Shown: one piece after another, positions 1 through 8,602 of the stretch
Numbering within the stretch: position 1 is the stretch's first letter
Layout: every line of letters begins with the position of its first letter
Source: Candidatus Sumerlaeota bacterium
GTDB lineage: Bacteria > Sumerlaeota > Sumerlaeia > SLMS01 > JAHLLQ01
Assembly: GCA_030156535.1 (NCBI GenBank)
Contig: JASGMJ010000006.1
Span: 90,121 to 154,120 of the forward strand
Direction: 5' to 3'
DNA length: 64,000 nt
Notes under the pieces: model-generated
Databases searched by the model: none
Told to the model about the DNA's origin: nothing
What the model saw: only the letters and a program-made list of their open reading frames with translations
Translations under genes and position numbers: made by a program

Positions 1-736
1 GCTCGTAGGCGAACTTCGGCTTGCCGACCTTCGCGCGCAGTTTCTCGACTCCGGCGGTGACGTCCTTGATGGACTTGTGGGCCAGGTCGAGCGCGGCGAC
101 GACGTCGGCTTCGCTGATTTCGTTGAAGCCCGCTTCCACCATGTTGATCGCGCCGTCGTGGCCAGCCACGATCAGATTCACGTCGCCCTGCTCAACCTGG
201 TTGAAGGTCGGGTTGACGACAAACTTGCCATCCACGCGGCCGACGCGCACGCCGGCGATGGGCCTGGCAAAGGGAATCTCGGAGATATGCAGCGCCGCAC
301 CGGCCGCGCACATCGCGACGAGTTCAGCGGGGTTCTCCAAGTCCATCGCGATCACCGTCAGGAACACCATGACTTCGTTCTTGAAGCCCTTGGGGAACAT
401 CGGGCGCAGCGTGCGATCAATCAGGCGCGCGCGCAGCGTCTCGTTGTCGGAGGGGCGCGACTCGCGCTTGAAGAACCCGCCCGGGATGCGGCCCGAGGCG
501 TAGAACTTCTCGCGGTAGTCCACCATCAGCGGGAAGAAATCCTTGTCCGACGGCTTGTCGGACATGACGACGGCGGCGAGAACCACCGTGCCGCCGACGC
601 GGGCGAGCACGGAGCCACTGGCCTGCTTGGCCAGCTTGCCCGTGCGCAGTTCGAGTTCCTTGCCGTCGCCGAACGGGATGGTGACGCAGGTTTCCGTGAA
701 ATTCAGGCCAGCGGCCTGTTCGATTTTGCTACTCAT
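1..736 (-). CDS. pnp: Polyribonucleotide nucleotidyltransferase, N-terminal part (cut by window edge)
   Basis: PNPase degrades RNA 3' to 5' phosphorolytically in the cytoplasm. About 245 N-terminal residues are visible, covering the first RNase PH-like domain. Family stretches include GKLAKQASGSVLARVG, YREKFYASGRIPGGFFKRE and LRARLIDRTLRPMFPKGF. The ATG at 736 is preceded by GGAGG about ten bases upstream, which fixes the start. The catalytic second core and the KH/S1 domains lie outside the window. It sits downstream of rpsO, the classical rpsO-pnp order, separated by an unusually long structured spacer. Identification is secure; only the 3' end is missing. Confidence 0.97.
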   Translation of the reverse strand, partial: MSSKIEQAAGLNFTETCVTIPFGDGKELELRTGKLAKQASGSVLARVGGTVVLAAVVMSDKPSDKDFFPLMVDYREKFYASGRIPGGFFKRESRPSDNETLRARLIDRTLRPMFPKGFKNEVMVFLTVIAMDLENPAELVAMCAAGAALHISEIPFARPIAGVRVGRVDGKFVVNPTFNQVEQGDVNLIVAGHDGAINMVEAGFNEISEADVVAALDLAHKSIKDVTAGVEKLRAKVGKPKFAYE

Positions 737-916
737 GTGAGATCAATCCTCCGTGGAATGATGCGGTCAAAAAGACGGCCGTTGTTCCGCCGGAGCGCTT
801 GTCCCTTCGGAATTCGCATCCGGCATCGAATCGCGCGGGGCGCGAAGCCGATGCCGGGTGTCAATCCCGAGGGGGGGAAACCGCCCGGCCTGGGGTTGGA
901 ACTGCGGTCCTGTTCT

Positions 917-962
917 CCCGGTAAAGCCGGGCTGGGGTCATTGCCCTCCCGGCAAAGCCGGG
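917..962 (-). repeat. Tandem pair of CCGGG mini-hairpins
   Basis: Two copies of a 15-base hairpin, CCCGGTAAAGCCGGG (917-931) and CCCGGCAAAGCCGGG (948-962), differ at one base and lie 16 bases apart. Each has a perfect 5-bp stem and a 5-base loop. They sit in the pnp leader, so they would be present in the transcript. A protein-binding or processing role is possible but not shown. Confidence 0.55.
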
Positions 963-980
963 TTGGTGTCTCCATGTGAA

Positions 981-1014
981 AATGCGTCTCCAGCCTCATC
1001 GGCGGAGACGCATT
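981..1014 (-). terminator. rpsO: Hairpin downstream of rpsO, terminator or processing site
   Basis: An 11-bp perfect inverted repeat, AATGCGTCTCC with GGAGACGCATT, has a 12-base loop. On the minus strand the stem ends in TTTT, about 110 bases after the rpsO stop codon. It could be a weak intrinsic terminator or an RNase-processing hairpin between rpsO and pnp. The short U-run argues for partial readthrough, which would keep pnp co-transcribed. Confidence 0.5.
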
Positions 1015-1124
1015 CCATGATTCGATTCATTGCTGGCGTTGTACATCCGCGCGGAGGCGCGGACTCGCCGTTGTTGTTCGATGGTTCAGTTGCCACAATC
1101 ACTCGGTTTCGTGTGGACCCTTCG

Positions 1125-1394
1125 TTACTTACGCAGGCCAAGGCGCCCGATCAACGTACGGTAGCGTCCAATGTCCTTCTTGCGCAGATAGTCCAGCAGG
1201 CTCTTGCGCGTGCCAACCATCTTCAGCAGGCCACGCCGGCTGTGGTGGTCCTTCTTGTTCAACTTCAGGTGCTCGGTCAGGTTGTTAATGCGCTCGGTCA
1301 AAACCGCCACTTGGACCTCGGGCGAGCCCGTGTCCCCTTCTTTCGTGGCGTACTCCTTCATGAGCACGGCCTTGCGTTCTGCTGTGATGGACAT
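1125..1394 (-). CDS. rpsO: 30S ribosomal protein S15
   Basis: Primary 16S rRNA-binding protein of the small subunit. At 89 residues it has exactly the usual S15 length, with the family stretch [17 protein letters not shown] near residue 20, [18 protein letters not shown] in the middle and a C-terminal [13 protein letters not shown]. The ATG at 1394 follows GGAGAG on the minus strand. It lies upstream of pnp on the same strand, as in most bacteria. Confidence 0.98.
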   Translation of the reverse strand: MSITAERKAVLMKEYATKEGDTGSPEVQVAVLTERINNLTEHLKLNKKDHHSRRGLLKMVGTRKSLLDYLRKKDIGRYRTLIGRLGLRK

Positions 1395-1482
1395 GGTATA
1401 ATCTCTCCAAAATCAATGATGTATCCATGGACCCAGGCCGCCGCCGGAGAGGCGCGGACGCCCGAGCCACAGGACGGCGGGG

Positions 1483-1511
1483 AGCATCCGGCCTGCCCGG
1501 GGGGCTGTCAA
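1483..1511 (-). promoter_or_regulatory. rpsO: Possible sigma70-type promoter for rpsO
   Basis: On the minus strand TTGACA (1511-1506) is followed after 17 bases by GATGCT (1488-1483). The -35 is perfect and the -10 is poor, matching mainly the A at its second and the T at its last position. It would give a leader of roughly 80 bases before rpsO. Weak call. Confidence 0.3.
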
Positions 1512-1552
1512 GCCACAACCGCTCCCGGCGGCGCCCAAGCCCAAAGCGCGGC

Positions 1553-3715
1553 TCAGCCGTTGCCCGGATGCACATGCAGCGCCGTTCCGGCTGTCCTGCC
1601 GCTCTCCGGCTCCACCGCCAGAAGCTGCACGGTTCCCGTGTAGCCCTGCTCCAGGGCCAGCGCCGTGGCGGCCGAACGCACCCCGGGCACGCCACCAGCC
1701 TTGTCGGCCATGACGGCAGACGGCGGGATTGGCTCCCACGGCCCGAACTCCGGGCGCTTTCCGGCGTAGGCACGCATCCGCCGCCAGTAGAGTTCCGGCA
1801 TCCCGCGCTGGAAGCCCGTCAGCACCAGCGACACGCCCACCTCGCCCCGGGCGTCGGCCATGAAGCGTTCGCCCAGCGGCAGGGCCTCCAGCCGCGCCGG
1901 CATGAAAGCAGACTCGCCGTTGCGCGCAGCCGCCATCGCCTCGGCCCGCCGCGAAGCCAACTCCGTTTCCGCAACGGGATCGGTGCGGCGCACGGACTCC
2001 GGCCGCGGATCGTCCACATCCCCGGCCGCCGCCTGATTCAGCGCGACGTCCATCCAGGCAATCTCGCCGCTCGAGCCCACGGGAACACTGACGCGCAATG
2101 TCCCCCGCGTGAGGTCGAAGTAGAGGAGTCCGGCCCGGTCCTCCGGCGAAAGGGCGGGGTCGAGCGTGGGCGGCGACGTGCGCGGCGCAAGATGCAGGAC
2201 GTCCTTCACGTGCACCACATCCGTATCGTAGCCCGTGCGGGCGCGCTCCGATGCCGGGGAGGCCTGCCCGTCACCCAACACCACCGTCCCGCGCGCAATC
2301 AGCGACGCGAAGCTCTCCGGCTGGATCGCCATTCCCTCGTAGCGGGGATCGACGGCGGCGGCGGAAACGAGCGCTGCTCCCCCGCCGCTGTTCGGCACCG
2401 GGTCGGCAATCGTCACACCCACCGATTGCGGGATCACCAGGTGGTCCGCCGGGCCGTTGGGGCAGTGCGAGTAATCCGTCGAATCGGAAACGGGAAGCAC
2501 TTCGATCTGCGCCAAGTCGCGGATGCGCCCCTGGCATCGCCAGTCCTCGCAACCGGGGAGCGACGGGTCCGGGGGATTCGAGTAGTAGAGTTCGTTGATG
2601 TTCGTCTGCACGCGCACGCCGCGGGCCTGGCCGACGTTGACGAAACTGTCCGGGATGTCCGCCGTGACATAGGCATCCACCCCGATGGCGCTGTAGAGAT
2701 ACCCCGGGGCGCGCAGGGGGTCCGTGTCGGGCAGGAAGTAGCAACTCACCTCCCCCTCGGCGGCGCGGGCGTTGTCCATGTGCGCCATGGCGAGCGTTCC
2801 CTCGATCATGCCGATGGCAACGACAGGCTGCCAGCGGTCGTCCTCCTTGAACGGCAAGGCACGCGCGTCCACGCCACTCGTCAGTTCGGTGTCCTTGGAC
2901 GTGGAAATGCGCCGGGCCACGTAGCCATGATTTTCCGATCCGGTGGCGCGGCCGTGAAGGCGCATTGCGAATGTGTCGCCGTTGATGGAGCACCACGGCT
3001 CGTAGCTGGGCAGTTGCGTCAGCGTGTCGGAGGTGAGCGAGTCGAACGCCAGCCACCCAAAGTTCGCCGCGCCCAGCGCCGTGATGACGTCGTAGTAGGT
3101 GCCGCCCGTAAGCTGTGCTCCGTGATTCACCGACCCGACGGCGTACTTGGGATGACGATACATCGTCGGATCAATGTCGGGGACGGGGGGATACGTGCGG
3201 CCCACGCCCGTCTTCAGGCTCGCGACGCCCGCGTTCGAGGCTCCCACCATGAAGATCGTGCGGGGGGCGAACTGAGTCGCCTGCTCGCCGGGATCCCACA
3301 TGCCGTCCTGGAACAGCCCCTGCACCGTCAGGGCGTCGAACTCATTGGGTGCTCCCGGCCACGGCAGCGCCCCCGAGCAGTCGAACGGATCCGGCCCGTT
3401 CGTCCCGGGGCCGCTTGTCCCCTGATTGCTCGAATAGTTCGGGGTCAGCGCCCAGTTGCGCAGCGGCAACACGCCCCCCTTTGCTCCGGGACCGCCCATG
3501 CGCGCGCGCCCTTCCGTCAGTGGCTGCATCGGGATACGGCTTCCCGTGACGGTCTGCACTTCGGCGGTGCCGAACGTCACTTCCGGCTGCATCGGCGTGG
3601 GCGAAGAAGCAAAGTCGCAGTCCCCGCCTTCATCGCACGGCGACGTGGGCGGATCGTCCGCGAAAGTGAGCGATGTCAGAATGGCAAGGAGGAGAAACAG
3701 GGAAAGACGGTTCAT
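1553..3715 (-). CDS. Large exported protein of unknown function
   Basis: Not recognised. The protein is about 720 residues and starts with a clear Sec signal peptide (MNRLSLFLLLAILTSLTFA followed by DDPPTSP), so it is predicted to be exported. The frame is open upstream to 3985, but the signal peptide places the start at ATG 3715. The mature protein is rich in Asp, Pro, Gly and aromatic residues, with scattered Cys (CDEGGDC, GCEDWRCQG) that could form disulphides. I see no catalytic motif, no lipobox and no C-terminal sorting tail. It is followed on the same strand by the rpsO promoter region. A surface or periplasmic role is inference. Confidence 0.75.
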   Translation of the reverse strand: MNRLSLFLLLAILTSLTFADDPPTSPCDEGGDCDFASSPTPMQPEVTFGTAEVQTVTGSRIPMQPLTEGRARMGGPGAKGGVLPLRNWALTPNYSSNQGTSGPGTNGPDPFDCSGALPWPGAPNEFDALTVQGLFQDGMWDPGEQATQFAPRTIFMVGASNAGVASLKTGVGRTYPPVPDIDPTMYRHPKYAVGSVNHGAQLTGGTYYDVITALGAANFGWLAFDSLTSDTLTQLPSYEPWCSINGDTFAMRLHGRATGSENHGYVARRISTSKDTELTSGVDARALPFKEDDRWQPVVAIGMIEGTLAMAHMDNARAAEGEVSCYFLPDTDPLRAPGYLYSAIGVDAYVTADIPDSFVNVGQARGVRVQTNINELYYSNPPDPSLPGCEDWRCQGRIRDLAQIEVLPVSDSTDYSHCPNGPADHLVIPQSVGVTIADPVPNSGGGAALVSAAAVDPRYEGMAIQPESFASLIARGTVVLGDGQASPASERARTGYDTDVVHVKDVLHLAPRTSPPTLDPALSPEDRAGLLYFDLTRGTLRVSVPVGSSGEIAWMDVALNQAAAGDVDDPRPESVRRTDPVAETELASRRAEAMAAARNGESAFMPARLEALPLGERFMADARGEVGVSLVLTGFQRGMPELYWRRMRAYAGKRPEFGPWEPIPPSAVMADKAGGVPGVRSAATALALEQGYTGTVQLLAVEPESGRTAGTALHVHPGNG

Positions 3716-3817
3716 GCGTGGCACCCCGGGTTGGAAATTACCGCGAGGATGACACTTGCGCATGGCGTGCGCAAACAGAGTCTTGCGTTCGTTCGGCAGT
3801 GCATCGAAACCACGAAG

Positions 3818-3846
3818 AAAGCCGCCGGTGGAGGGCCGGCGGCTTT
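3818..3846 (-). terminator. Intrinsic terminator after the propeller-like gene
   Basis: Perfect 11-bp stem AAAGCCGCCGG / CCGGCGGCTTT with a 7-base loop. It begins 30 bases past the stop of the minus-strand gene ending at 3876, and the A/T ends make it potentially bidirectional. It separates that gene from the next minus-strand gene starting at 3715. Confidence 0.7.
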
Positions 3847-3875
3847 CGGTCAAGCGTTCAGGAGACGGCGGGCCG

Positions 3876-4970
3876 TTACTGATACATTTCCCAACCATCG
3901 GCGGAGGAGGGGCCACCGGTCTGAAGCACGGCGCCGTCGATGCCGAAGACGGAGATGCGGCCATTGGTCGTGCCAGTGGGCGCATCGGAATTGGAGACGA
4001 CGAGGTACTGCGAGGAGCCCTCGGTCACCACCACCGCGTCGCGCGGGAAGGTCAGGTTGGTGGGGTCCGTCAGCGTCGCGTACACCGTCGCCGTGTCCAG
4101 ATCGATGATGCGGATTTCGGCGCTCTCCGGCAGACAAAGAAGCGCGTATTCCGTGTTGTTGCCGAGATAGGTGAAGGTGCTGATGCCCTGAACGCCACCG
4201 TTGGCGGTAACGGTGCCTGTGTACCATTCGGAAACGATCGTGTTCCCGGTGAGGCTGAGGGGGTTGGTGGCGTCATCGTTGAGCCGGTGGATGCCCACGC
4301 TGGTGCCAGAGCCCGATTGATCAACCCAGAAGTTGTTGTAGGAGACCAGAACGTCGCCGCTGGAGGTGACGGCAAGGTCCTTGGTGGCAGCCGGTACCGT
4401 CGGGCCGAAGAAGCCGGGGCCCGTCAAAGCCGAAAGGGTGTTGTTGAACTGCCAGTAGTTGTTTCCGGCCTGGAATTGCGCGATGATGTTGTCACCGTAG
4501 AACTCGGCACCGGCCACGCGGCGCGGGGCCGCGCCACTGCCACCAACGATGTTGGGTGTCTGATAGATGGCCGAGTCGTCCGTCGGATCGATCAGGATCG
4601 CCATGCCGTCGGTATACTGGTCGCCAGCCACCAGCACCATATTCGTGGTGGGGTTGTAAGCGGCAGTAATCAGACCGCTGCTCGGGATCCAATTCACGGG
4701 GCCGGGAGGCGTATCGTCGTCTGAAGTACGCAGGGCAATTTCGGCGGCGCCCGGCGAAGTGGTAATGATACCAGGAACCTTGACGACGCGGCGGTTGGCA
4801 TTACCGGCCACATAGGCAACACCGTCGTTGGTCACAGTGATACCGCAGGGGACGGTTGTAAAGTCGTTGACCATCACGTCCTGCAGGTGGGTGATCGTCG
4901 GCTGGGCGGCAAGCGCCATGGGGAGAGCGGCGACAGCCGTAACGGCGGCGATCAAAACAGTTTTTTTCAT
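3876..4970 (-). CDS. Exported protein, probable beta-propeller fold
   Basis: 364 residues with a textbook signal peptide (MKKTVLIAAVTAVAALPMALA, cleavage before AQPTI). The mature part has repeated blocks of about 45-60 residues with alternating hydrophobic strands and Asp-Gly turns, e.g. GITVTNDGVAYVAGNANRR, KDLAVTSSGDVLVSYNNF and SQYLVVSNSDAP. This resembles NHL/SMP-30 or YVTN-type propellers. No catalytic residue can be assigned. The ATG at 4970 follows GAGGGAAA. A strong terminator follows it, so it is probably a single-gene unit. Fold is inferred from the repeat pattern; function is unknown. Confidence 0.7.
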   Translation of the reverse strand: MKKTVLIAAVTAVAALPMALAAQPTITHLQDVMVNDFTTVPCGITVTNDGVAYVAGNANRRVVKVPGIITTSPGAAEIALRTSDDDTPPGPVNWIPSSGLITAAYNPTTNMVLVAGDQYTDGMAILIDPTDDSAIYQTPNIVGGSGAAPRRVAGAEFYGDNIIAQFQAGNNYWQFNNTLSALTGPGFFGPTVPAATKDLAVTSSGDVLVSYNNFWVDQSGSGTSVGIHRLNDDATNPLSLTGNTIVSEWYTGTVTANGGVQGISTFTYLGNNTEYALLCLPESAEIRIIDLDTATVYATLTDPTNLTFPRDAVVVTEGSSQYLVVSNSDAPTGTTNGRISVFGIDGAVLQTGGPSSADGWEMYQ

Positions 4971-5025
4971 GGGTTTCCCTCGACATAGTGAGTTGGATCT
5001 TACGTTTGTTTTTCAGGCTCACGTG

Positions 5026-5044
5026 CCACTTTCTCCTAAAGTGG
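5026..5044. promoter_or_regulatory. Small hairpin in divergent promoter region
   Basis: CCACTTT / AAAGTGG form a 7-bp stem around a 5-base loop between the minus-strand gene starting at 4970 and the plus-strand gene starting at 5107. On the minus strand it would lie in the leader of the exported propeller-like gene. It could equally be an operator dyad. Confidence 0.3.
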
Positions 5045-5106
5045 ACGGCGGTTCAACCCTTTTCTCTCTCTCTTTACTAAATTATGCCAAGATATCTCGC
5101 AAGTAG

Positions 5107-5892
5107 ATGAGCAACTCGTTCCTTCCCCCCTCCTCCCCCCTCTACGAGGCCCCCGACCTCTACGCCCGGGCCTTCGAGCCCCCTGATCCCGGGCAAGCCG
5201 GTTTCTTTGCCACGCTTCTGGGTTCACCCGGCGGGCGCGTGCTTTCGCTGGGCTGCGGCGAGGGCCGGCTGGAGGAGACGCTTGCCCGGCACGGCCTGCG
5301 GTTCGTCGGAATCGACGCCTCGGTGGCCATGGCGGCCCGGGCCGCCCGGCGCGATCCGTTCGGGCTCTACGTGGCCGCCCGGATGGAAGCCCTGCCGCTG
5401 GCACCCGCCGGATACGCGGGGGCCCTGTCGGCGCTTCTGAGCTTCGCGTACCTGACGCAGCGCGCGCAGCAGGAGGCGGTGCTGCGCTGGCTGGCCGTGG
5501 CTCTGATGCCGGGGGCGCCACTGGTGCTCGAAATCCCTCTGGCATGGCGGCCGCGCCGCTTGCAGGGAATCTCGGAGCGGCACGAGTTTGGTGGTGGTGA
5601 GTACGCGTTCCATTACTTCGACGTTCTGGAGGAGAACGACTCGGGTGCGGTGCTGGCCACGGCGATGAGGATCGCAACGCCGGAGGCCGTGGCAGAGCGC
5701 CACGCGCCGCTGATGGTCTTCACGCCACCGGGAATCCGCGAGCTGCTCGAAGCGGCGGGATTCGAGGGCGTGCGCTTCCACGCGCCTTACGATCTGGAAT
5801 CAGGGACGGAGTCGCCGCCACGCGATTGCCTGAGGGGCGTGGTCGTGGCACAGCGAAGGGAAAGCCTGCAACGGAGAGGGAAGGACGAATAA
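5107..5892 (+). CDS. Class I SAM-dependent methyltransferase
   Basis: 261-residue cytoplasmic protein. Motif I (VLSLGCGEGRLEE, near residue 47) is the S-adenosylmethionine-binding loop. It is followed by an acidic second strand (FVGIDAS) and an MEALPLAP segment, as in the Methyltransf_11 family. The C-terminal VFTPPGIRELLEAAGFEGV is the usual last-domain pattern of such enzymes. The substrate cannot be deduced. Neighbours do not form an operon with it: it is divergent from the exported gene at 3876-4970 and convergent with the Nudix gene. The upstream TAAATTAT could serve as a -10 element. Confidence 0.85.
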   Translation: MSNSFLPPSSPLYEAPDLYARAFEPPDPGQAGFFATLLGSPGGRVLSLGCGEGRLEETLARHGLRFVGIDASVAMAARAARRDPFGLYVAARMEALPLAPAGYAGALSALLSFAYLTQRAQQEAVLRWLAVALMPGAPLVLEIPLAWRPRRLQGISERHEFGGGEYAFHYFDVLEENDSGAVLATAMRIATPEAVAERHAPLMVFTPPGIRELLEAAGFEGVRFHAPYDLESGTESPPRDCLRGVVVAQRRESLQRRGKDE

Positions 5893-5948
5893 TGATCCTC
5901 CGTCGCTCACCCCATGGAGGACGCGTTCACACAGCTTCCGCGAACGCA

Positions 5949-6359
5949 CTAAACGCCTTCGGCCATTAGCCGCGCAACGATCGGCTCGTCCGCGGGCAGC
6001 CAATCGTACTTTGCCAGGTCCTCGGGGCGGCTCCAGTCGAAGGCGGCGACCTCCACGGGGCTCGGCTCGCCCGAAACGATTTCCACCTTGATGAAGAGCA
6101 GAAGAACCGGGCCGAGATCCGCATAGGTGTGGTGAACGACGTCATAGACGGCACCCGCGCGCGCAATGACTCCGAGTTCCTCTTCGCACTCGCGTTCGAG
6201 TGCCAGGCGCGGATTCTCCCCCACTTCGAGCTTGCCGCCCGGGAACTCCCACTTTCCGGCGCCCCAATCGCCCACGCGGCGCTGGCAGACGAGAATCCTG
6301 CCAGCGTGTTCAATGATCGCCGCGACGACGACTTTGTGACGCGGGCCTCCGGAAGACAT
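5949..6359 (-). CDS. Nudix hydrolase, MutT-like
   Basis: 136 residues. Complete Nudix box GX5EX7REUXEEXGU is present (GGKLEVGENPRLALE then RECEEELGV). The N-terminal VVVAAIIEHAGRILVCQRR and the WEFPGGK context are typical of 8-oxo-dGTP diphosphatase (MutT) and related nucleoside-triphosphate pyrophosphohydrolases. The start is 3 bases after the RNase J stop and its ribosome-binding site lies inside the rnj end, so the two are co-translated. Exact substrate is unknown; house-cleaning of damaged nucleotides is the family expectation. Confidence 0.88.
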   Translation of the reverse strand: MSSGGPRHKVVVAAIIEHAGRILVCQRRVGDWGAGKWEFPGGKLEVGENPRLALERECEEELGVIARAGAVYDVVHHTYADLGPVLLLFIKVEIVSGEPSPVEVAAFDWSRPEDLAKYDWLPADEPIVARLMAEGV

Positions 6360-6362
6360 GCG

Positions 6363-8075
6363 TTACAGCTCCATGACGACGGGCATGATGACGGGAAAGC
6401 GCTGGTTGGTCTTCTTGATGTAGCGGCGCACGGCGCGCTTCATCGCGGCCTGCACCTCGGTGTGCTCCGTGCGTGTCTCGATGGGCAGATCCTCATACGC
6501 TTGCAGAACGATGGCCTTCAGGCTGTCGAACGCGGCGTCGCCTTCCTCGCCGAGGACAAAGCCGCGTGCGACGATTTCCGGGCCGCTCAGGATTTCGCCC
6601 GACTCGTGGTCCACGCCGAGAATAATGACGACCATGCCGTCCTCGGCGAGGTAACGCCGGTCGCGCAGCACGATCTCGTCCACGTCGCCGATTCCCTTGC
6701 CGTCAACGAGCACGCGCCCGTGCGGAATCTGGCCAAGCACCCGCGCGGAGTTGCGCGTGAGTTCGAGGCAGTCGCCGTTTTCGAGCAGGAAGGCCTCCTC
6801 GTCCCTCATACCCTGCTCGCGCGCCAGGGCGCAGTGCGCGTTCAGATGGCGGAACTCGCCATGAACGGGAACGAAGAAGCGCGGATTCGTGAGGTTGATG
6901 AGGTGCTTCATGTCGTCGCGGTAGGCGTGGCCGGAGACATGGATGAGCGCCATGCCCTCGTGAATCACGCGTGCACCGCGGCGCGACAAGTGATTGATCA
7001 GGCGGTAGATCGTGCTTTCGTTGCCGGGGATGCGGCGGGCGGAGAGCACGACGAGGTCGCCGGGTTCGACGACGCCGTCGCGATGCGTCCCCATTGCCAT
7101 GCGCGAGAGGCTCGACATCGCCTCGCCCTGACTCCCCGTGCAGAGAATCAGGCGCCGTTCGCGCGGAATGCGGCGCGCCATGCGCGATTCGTCGTGATAG
7201 GTGCCGGGAATGTCGATCGCATCGATTTCCGACGCGATGCGGATGTTGCGCTCCATGTTGAGGCCCATGCTGACGACTTCACGGCCGTATTGCGCGGCCA
7301 GGTTCAGCACGTTCTGGATGCGATGGAGCGACGAGGCGAAGGTGCAGACGACGATGCCCTGCTCGGCGCTGCGGATGATTTCTTCCAGGCCGGGAACCAC
7401 TTCCATTTCGGAGGGGCAGGAGCCGCGGCGATCAACGTTGGTCGAATCGCTGAGCAGCAGCAGGACGCCGTCCTCGGTTTCCTCGGCGTACTTGGCAAAG
7501 GCATAGTGATCGAAAGCCACGCCGTCGGGCGGGTTGGGATCGATTTTGAAATCGCCGCTGTGGATGATGACGCCTGCGGGTGTGCGGAGCGCAAAGCCGA
7601 AGCAGTCGATCATCGAGTGCGTCACGGTGAGCGGTTCGACTTCGAAGTGCTCGGCCAGCCGCACCTTCTCGCGCGCGTTCAGCACCGTGAACTTCGGCTT
7701 CACGCCGTGTTCCTTCAGCTTCTCGCGCAACAGGGCGACGGTCATTTCGCTGGCATAGACCGGGACGTTCGGGAAGTGGGGCAGCACATAGGGAAGCGCG
7801 CCGACGTGATCCTCGTGCGCGTGGGTCAGGATGATCGCCTTCAGGCGGTCCTCCTGCCCTTTGAGGCACGAGATATCGGGGATCACATAATCGACGCCGA
7901 GCATTTCCTCATCCGGCATCATCTGCCCGCAGTCGAGCATGACGAGATCGCCGCCGCACTCGAACAACATGCAGTTCATGCCGATTTCGCCGAGTCCGCC
8001 CAAGGGCATAACGCGGACTTTGTCCGGTGTTGAATCAAGATCGGATAAGAGGATGGTCGGGGATGTCTTACTCAT
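6363..8075 (-). CDS. rnj: Ribonuclease J
   Basis: 570-residue metallo-beta-lactamase/beta-CASP ribonuclease with 5'-3' exonuclease and/or endonuclease activity in RNA decay and rRNA maturation. Near the N-terminus VMPLGGLGEIGMNC matches the family start. The zinc-binding HAHEDH is at residues 85-90. Later come HSMID, SGDFKIDP, SDSTN, LCTGSQGE and HVSGHA, and a C-terminal domain ending in VMEL. Length fits RNase J1/J2. ATG 8075 has GAGG upstream. It lies 9 bases after cdd and 3 bases before the Nudix gene, so an operon is likely. Confidence 0.96.
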   Translation of the reverse strand: MSKTSPTILLSDLDSTPDKVRVMPLGGLGEIGMNCMLFECGGDLVMLDCGQMMPDEEMLGVDYVIPDISCLKGQEDRLKAIILTHAHEDHVGALPYVLPHFPNVPVYASEMTVALLREKLKEHGVKPKFTVLNAREKVRLAEHFEVEPLTVTHSMIDCFGFALRTPAGVIIHSGDFKIDPNPPDGVAFDHYAFAKYAEETEDGVLLLLSDSTNVDRRGSCPSEMEVVPGLEEIIRSAEQGIVVCTFASSLHRIQNVLNLAAQYGREVVSMGLNMERNIRIASEIDAIDIPGTYHDESRMARRIPRERRLILCTGSQGEAMSSLSRMAMGTHRDGVVEPGDLVVLSARRIPGNESTIYRLINHLSRRGARVIHEGMALIHVSGHAYRDDMKHLINLTNPRFFVPVHGEFRHLNAHCALAREQGMRDEEAFLLENGDCLELTRNSARVLGQIPHGRVLVDGKGIGDVDEIVLRDRRYLAEDGMVVIILGVDHESGEILSGPEIVARGFVLGEEGDAAFDSLKAIVLQAYEDLPIETRTEHTEVQAAMKRAVRRYIKKTNQRFPVIMPVVMEL

Positions 8076-8084
8076 GGAGAAGCC

Positions 8085-8495
8085 TCAAGGTGCCGCGGAG
8101 TTGAGTTGGCCGGTGTCAAAGGCACCGGGGAGCAGATCACGCAATGTCGTTTCCGCGGGGTCGCCGGATTCGGCGCAGCACAGAACAATGATATCGGGAT
8201 TGAATTCATAAAGGAACTGGCGGCAGGCGCCGCACGGCGGCGTGGGCGTGGGCGTGCGTGTTGCCACGGCCACGGCCACGGGGCGGCCGGCATCCTGGAT
8301 GACGGCACGGGTCATGGCCGTCCGCTCGGCGCAGATCGTCAGGCCATAGCTGGCATTCTCGACGTTGCAGCCGGTGACGATTTCCCCTTTGTCGGTGAGG
8401 ATGGCGGCTCCAACGTGGAACTTCGAATACGGCGCATAGGCGCGTTGAAGTGCTTCGCGGGCGGCGGCAATGAGTTCGGGGAATCGTTCGCGCAT
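8085..8495 (-). CDS. cdd: Cytidine deaminase
   Basis: 136 residues, the usual length for homotetrameric bacterial cytidine deaminase, which converts (deoxy)cytidine to (deoxy)uridine in pyrimidine salvage. Zinc motifs are intact: C-A-E (TICAERTA) with the catalytic Glu, and PCGACRQ. AYAPYSKFHVGAA and GCNVENASYGL bind the ribose and base. An in-frame extension upstream is open to 8807 but does not resemble the family, so ATG 8495 was chosen. Its position directly ahead of rnj links nucleoside salvage to RNA decay. Confidence 0.95.
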   Translation of the reverse strand: MRERFPELIAAAREALQRAYAPYSKFHVGAAILTDKGEIVTGCNVENASYGLTICAERTAMTRAVIQDAGRPVAVAVATRTPTPTPPCGACRQFLYEFNPDIIVLCCAESGDPAETTLRDLLPGAFDTGQLNSAAP

Positions 8496-8602
8496 GGGGT
8501 CTTGTGCCTCGGCGGGGAAAGTGTCCCCGGAGAGGTGACAGTCGCCGATCCTGGCTGCGGTGTCGAACGAAAAGGGGGGCGCTGCCCGGGGCCGGGCGGC
8601 GC

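Larger units (their letters stand above)
737..1124 (-). other. Long structured rpsO-pnp spacer (no gene)
   Basis: This 388-base stretch has no convincing coding frame. Read on the minus strand from rpsO towards pnp it holds one strong 11-bp hairpin, two small near-identical hairpins (listed separately), and then an unstructured G+C-rich run up to the pnp ribosome-binding site. In many bacteria the pnp leader is a target of RNase III and PNPase autoregulation, so a processed leader is plausible here. That role is inference. Confidence 0.5.

Noticed and set aside
1427..4108. Very long plus-strand open frame of ~890 codons
   Set aside because: It lies opposite the exported-protein gene, which has a signal peptide; the translation is Arg/His-rich with no domain, a common antisense artefact of high-G+C codon usage.
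5895..5922. TCCTCC/GGAGGA inverted repeat between the methyltransferase and Nudix genes
   Set aside because: Only 6 bp with a long loop and no T-run; too weak to call a terminator.
6129..8033. Plus-strand open frame of ~630 codons opposite rnj
   Set aside because: Antisense to intact RNase J; no independent coding evidence.
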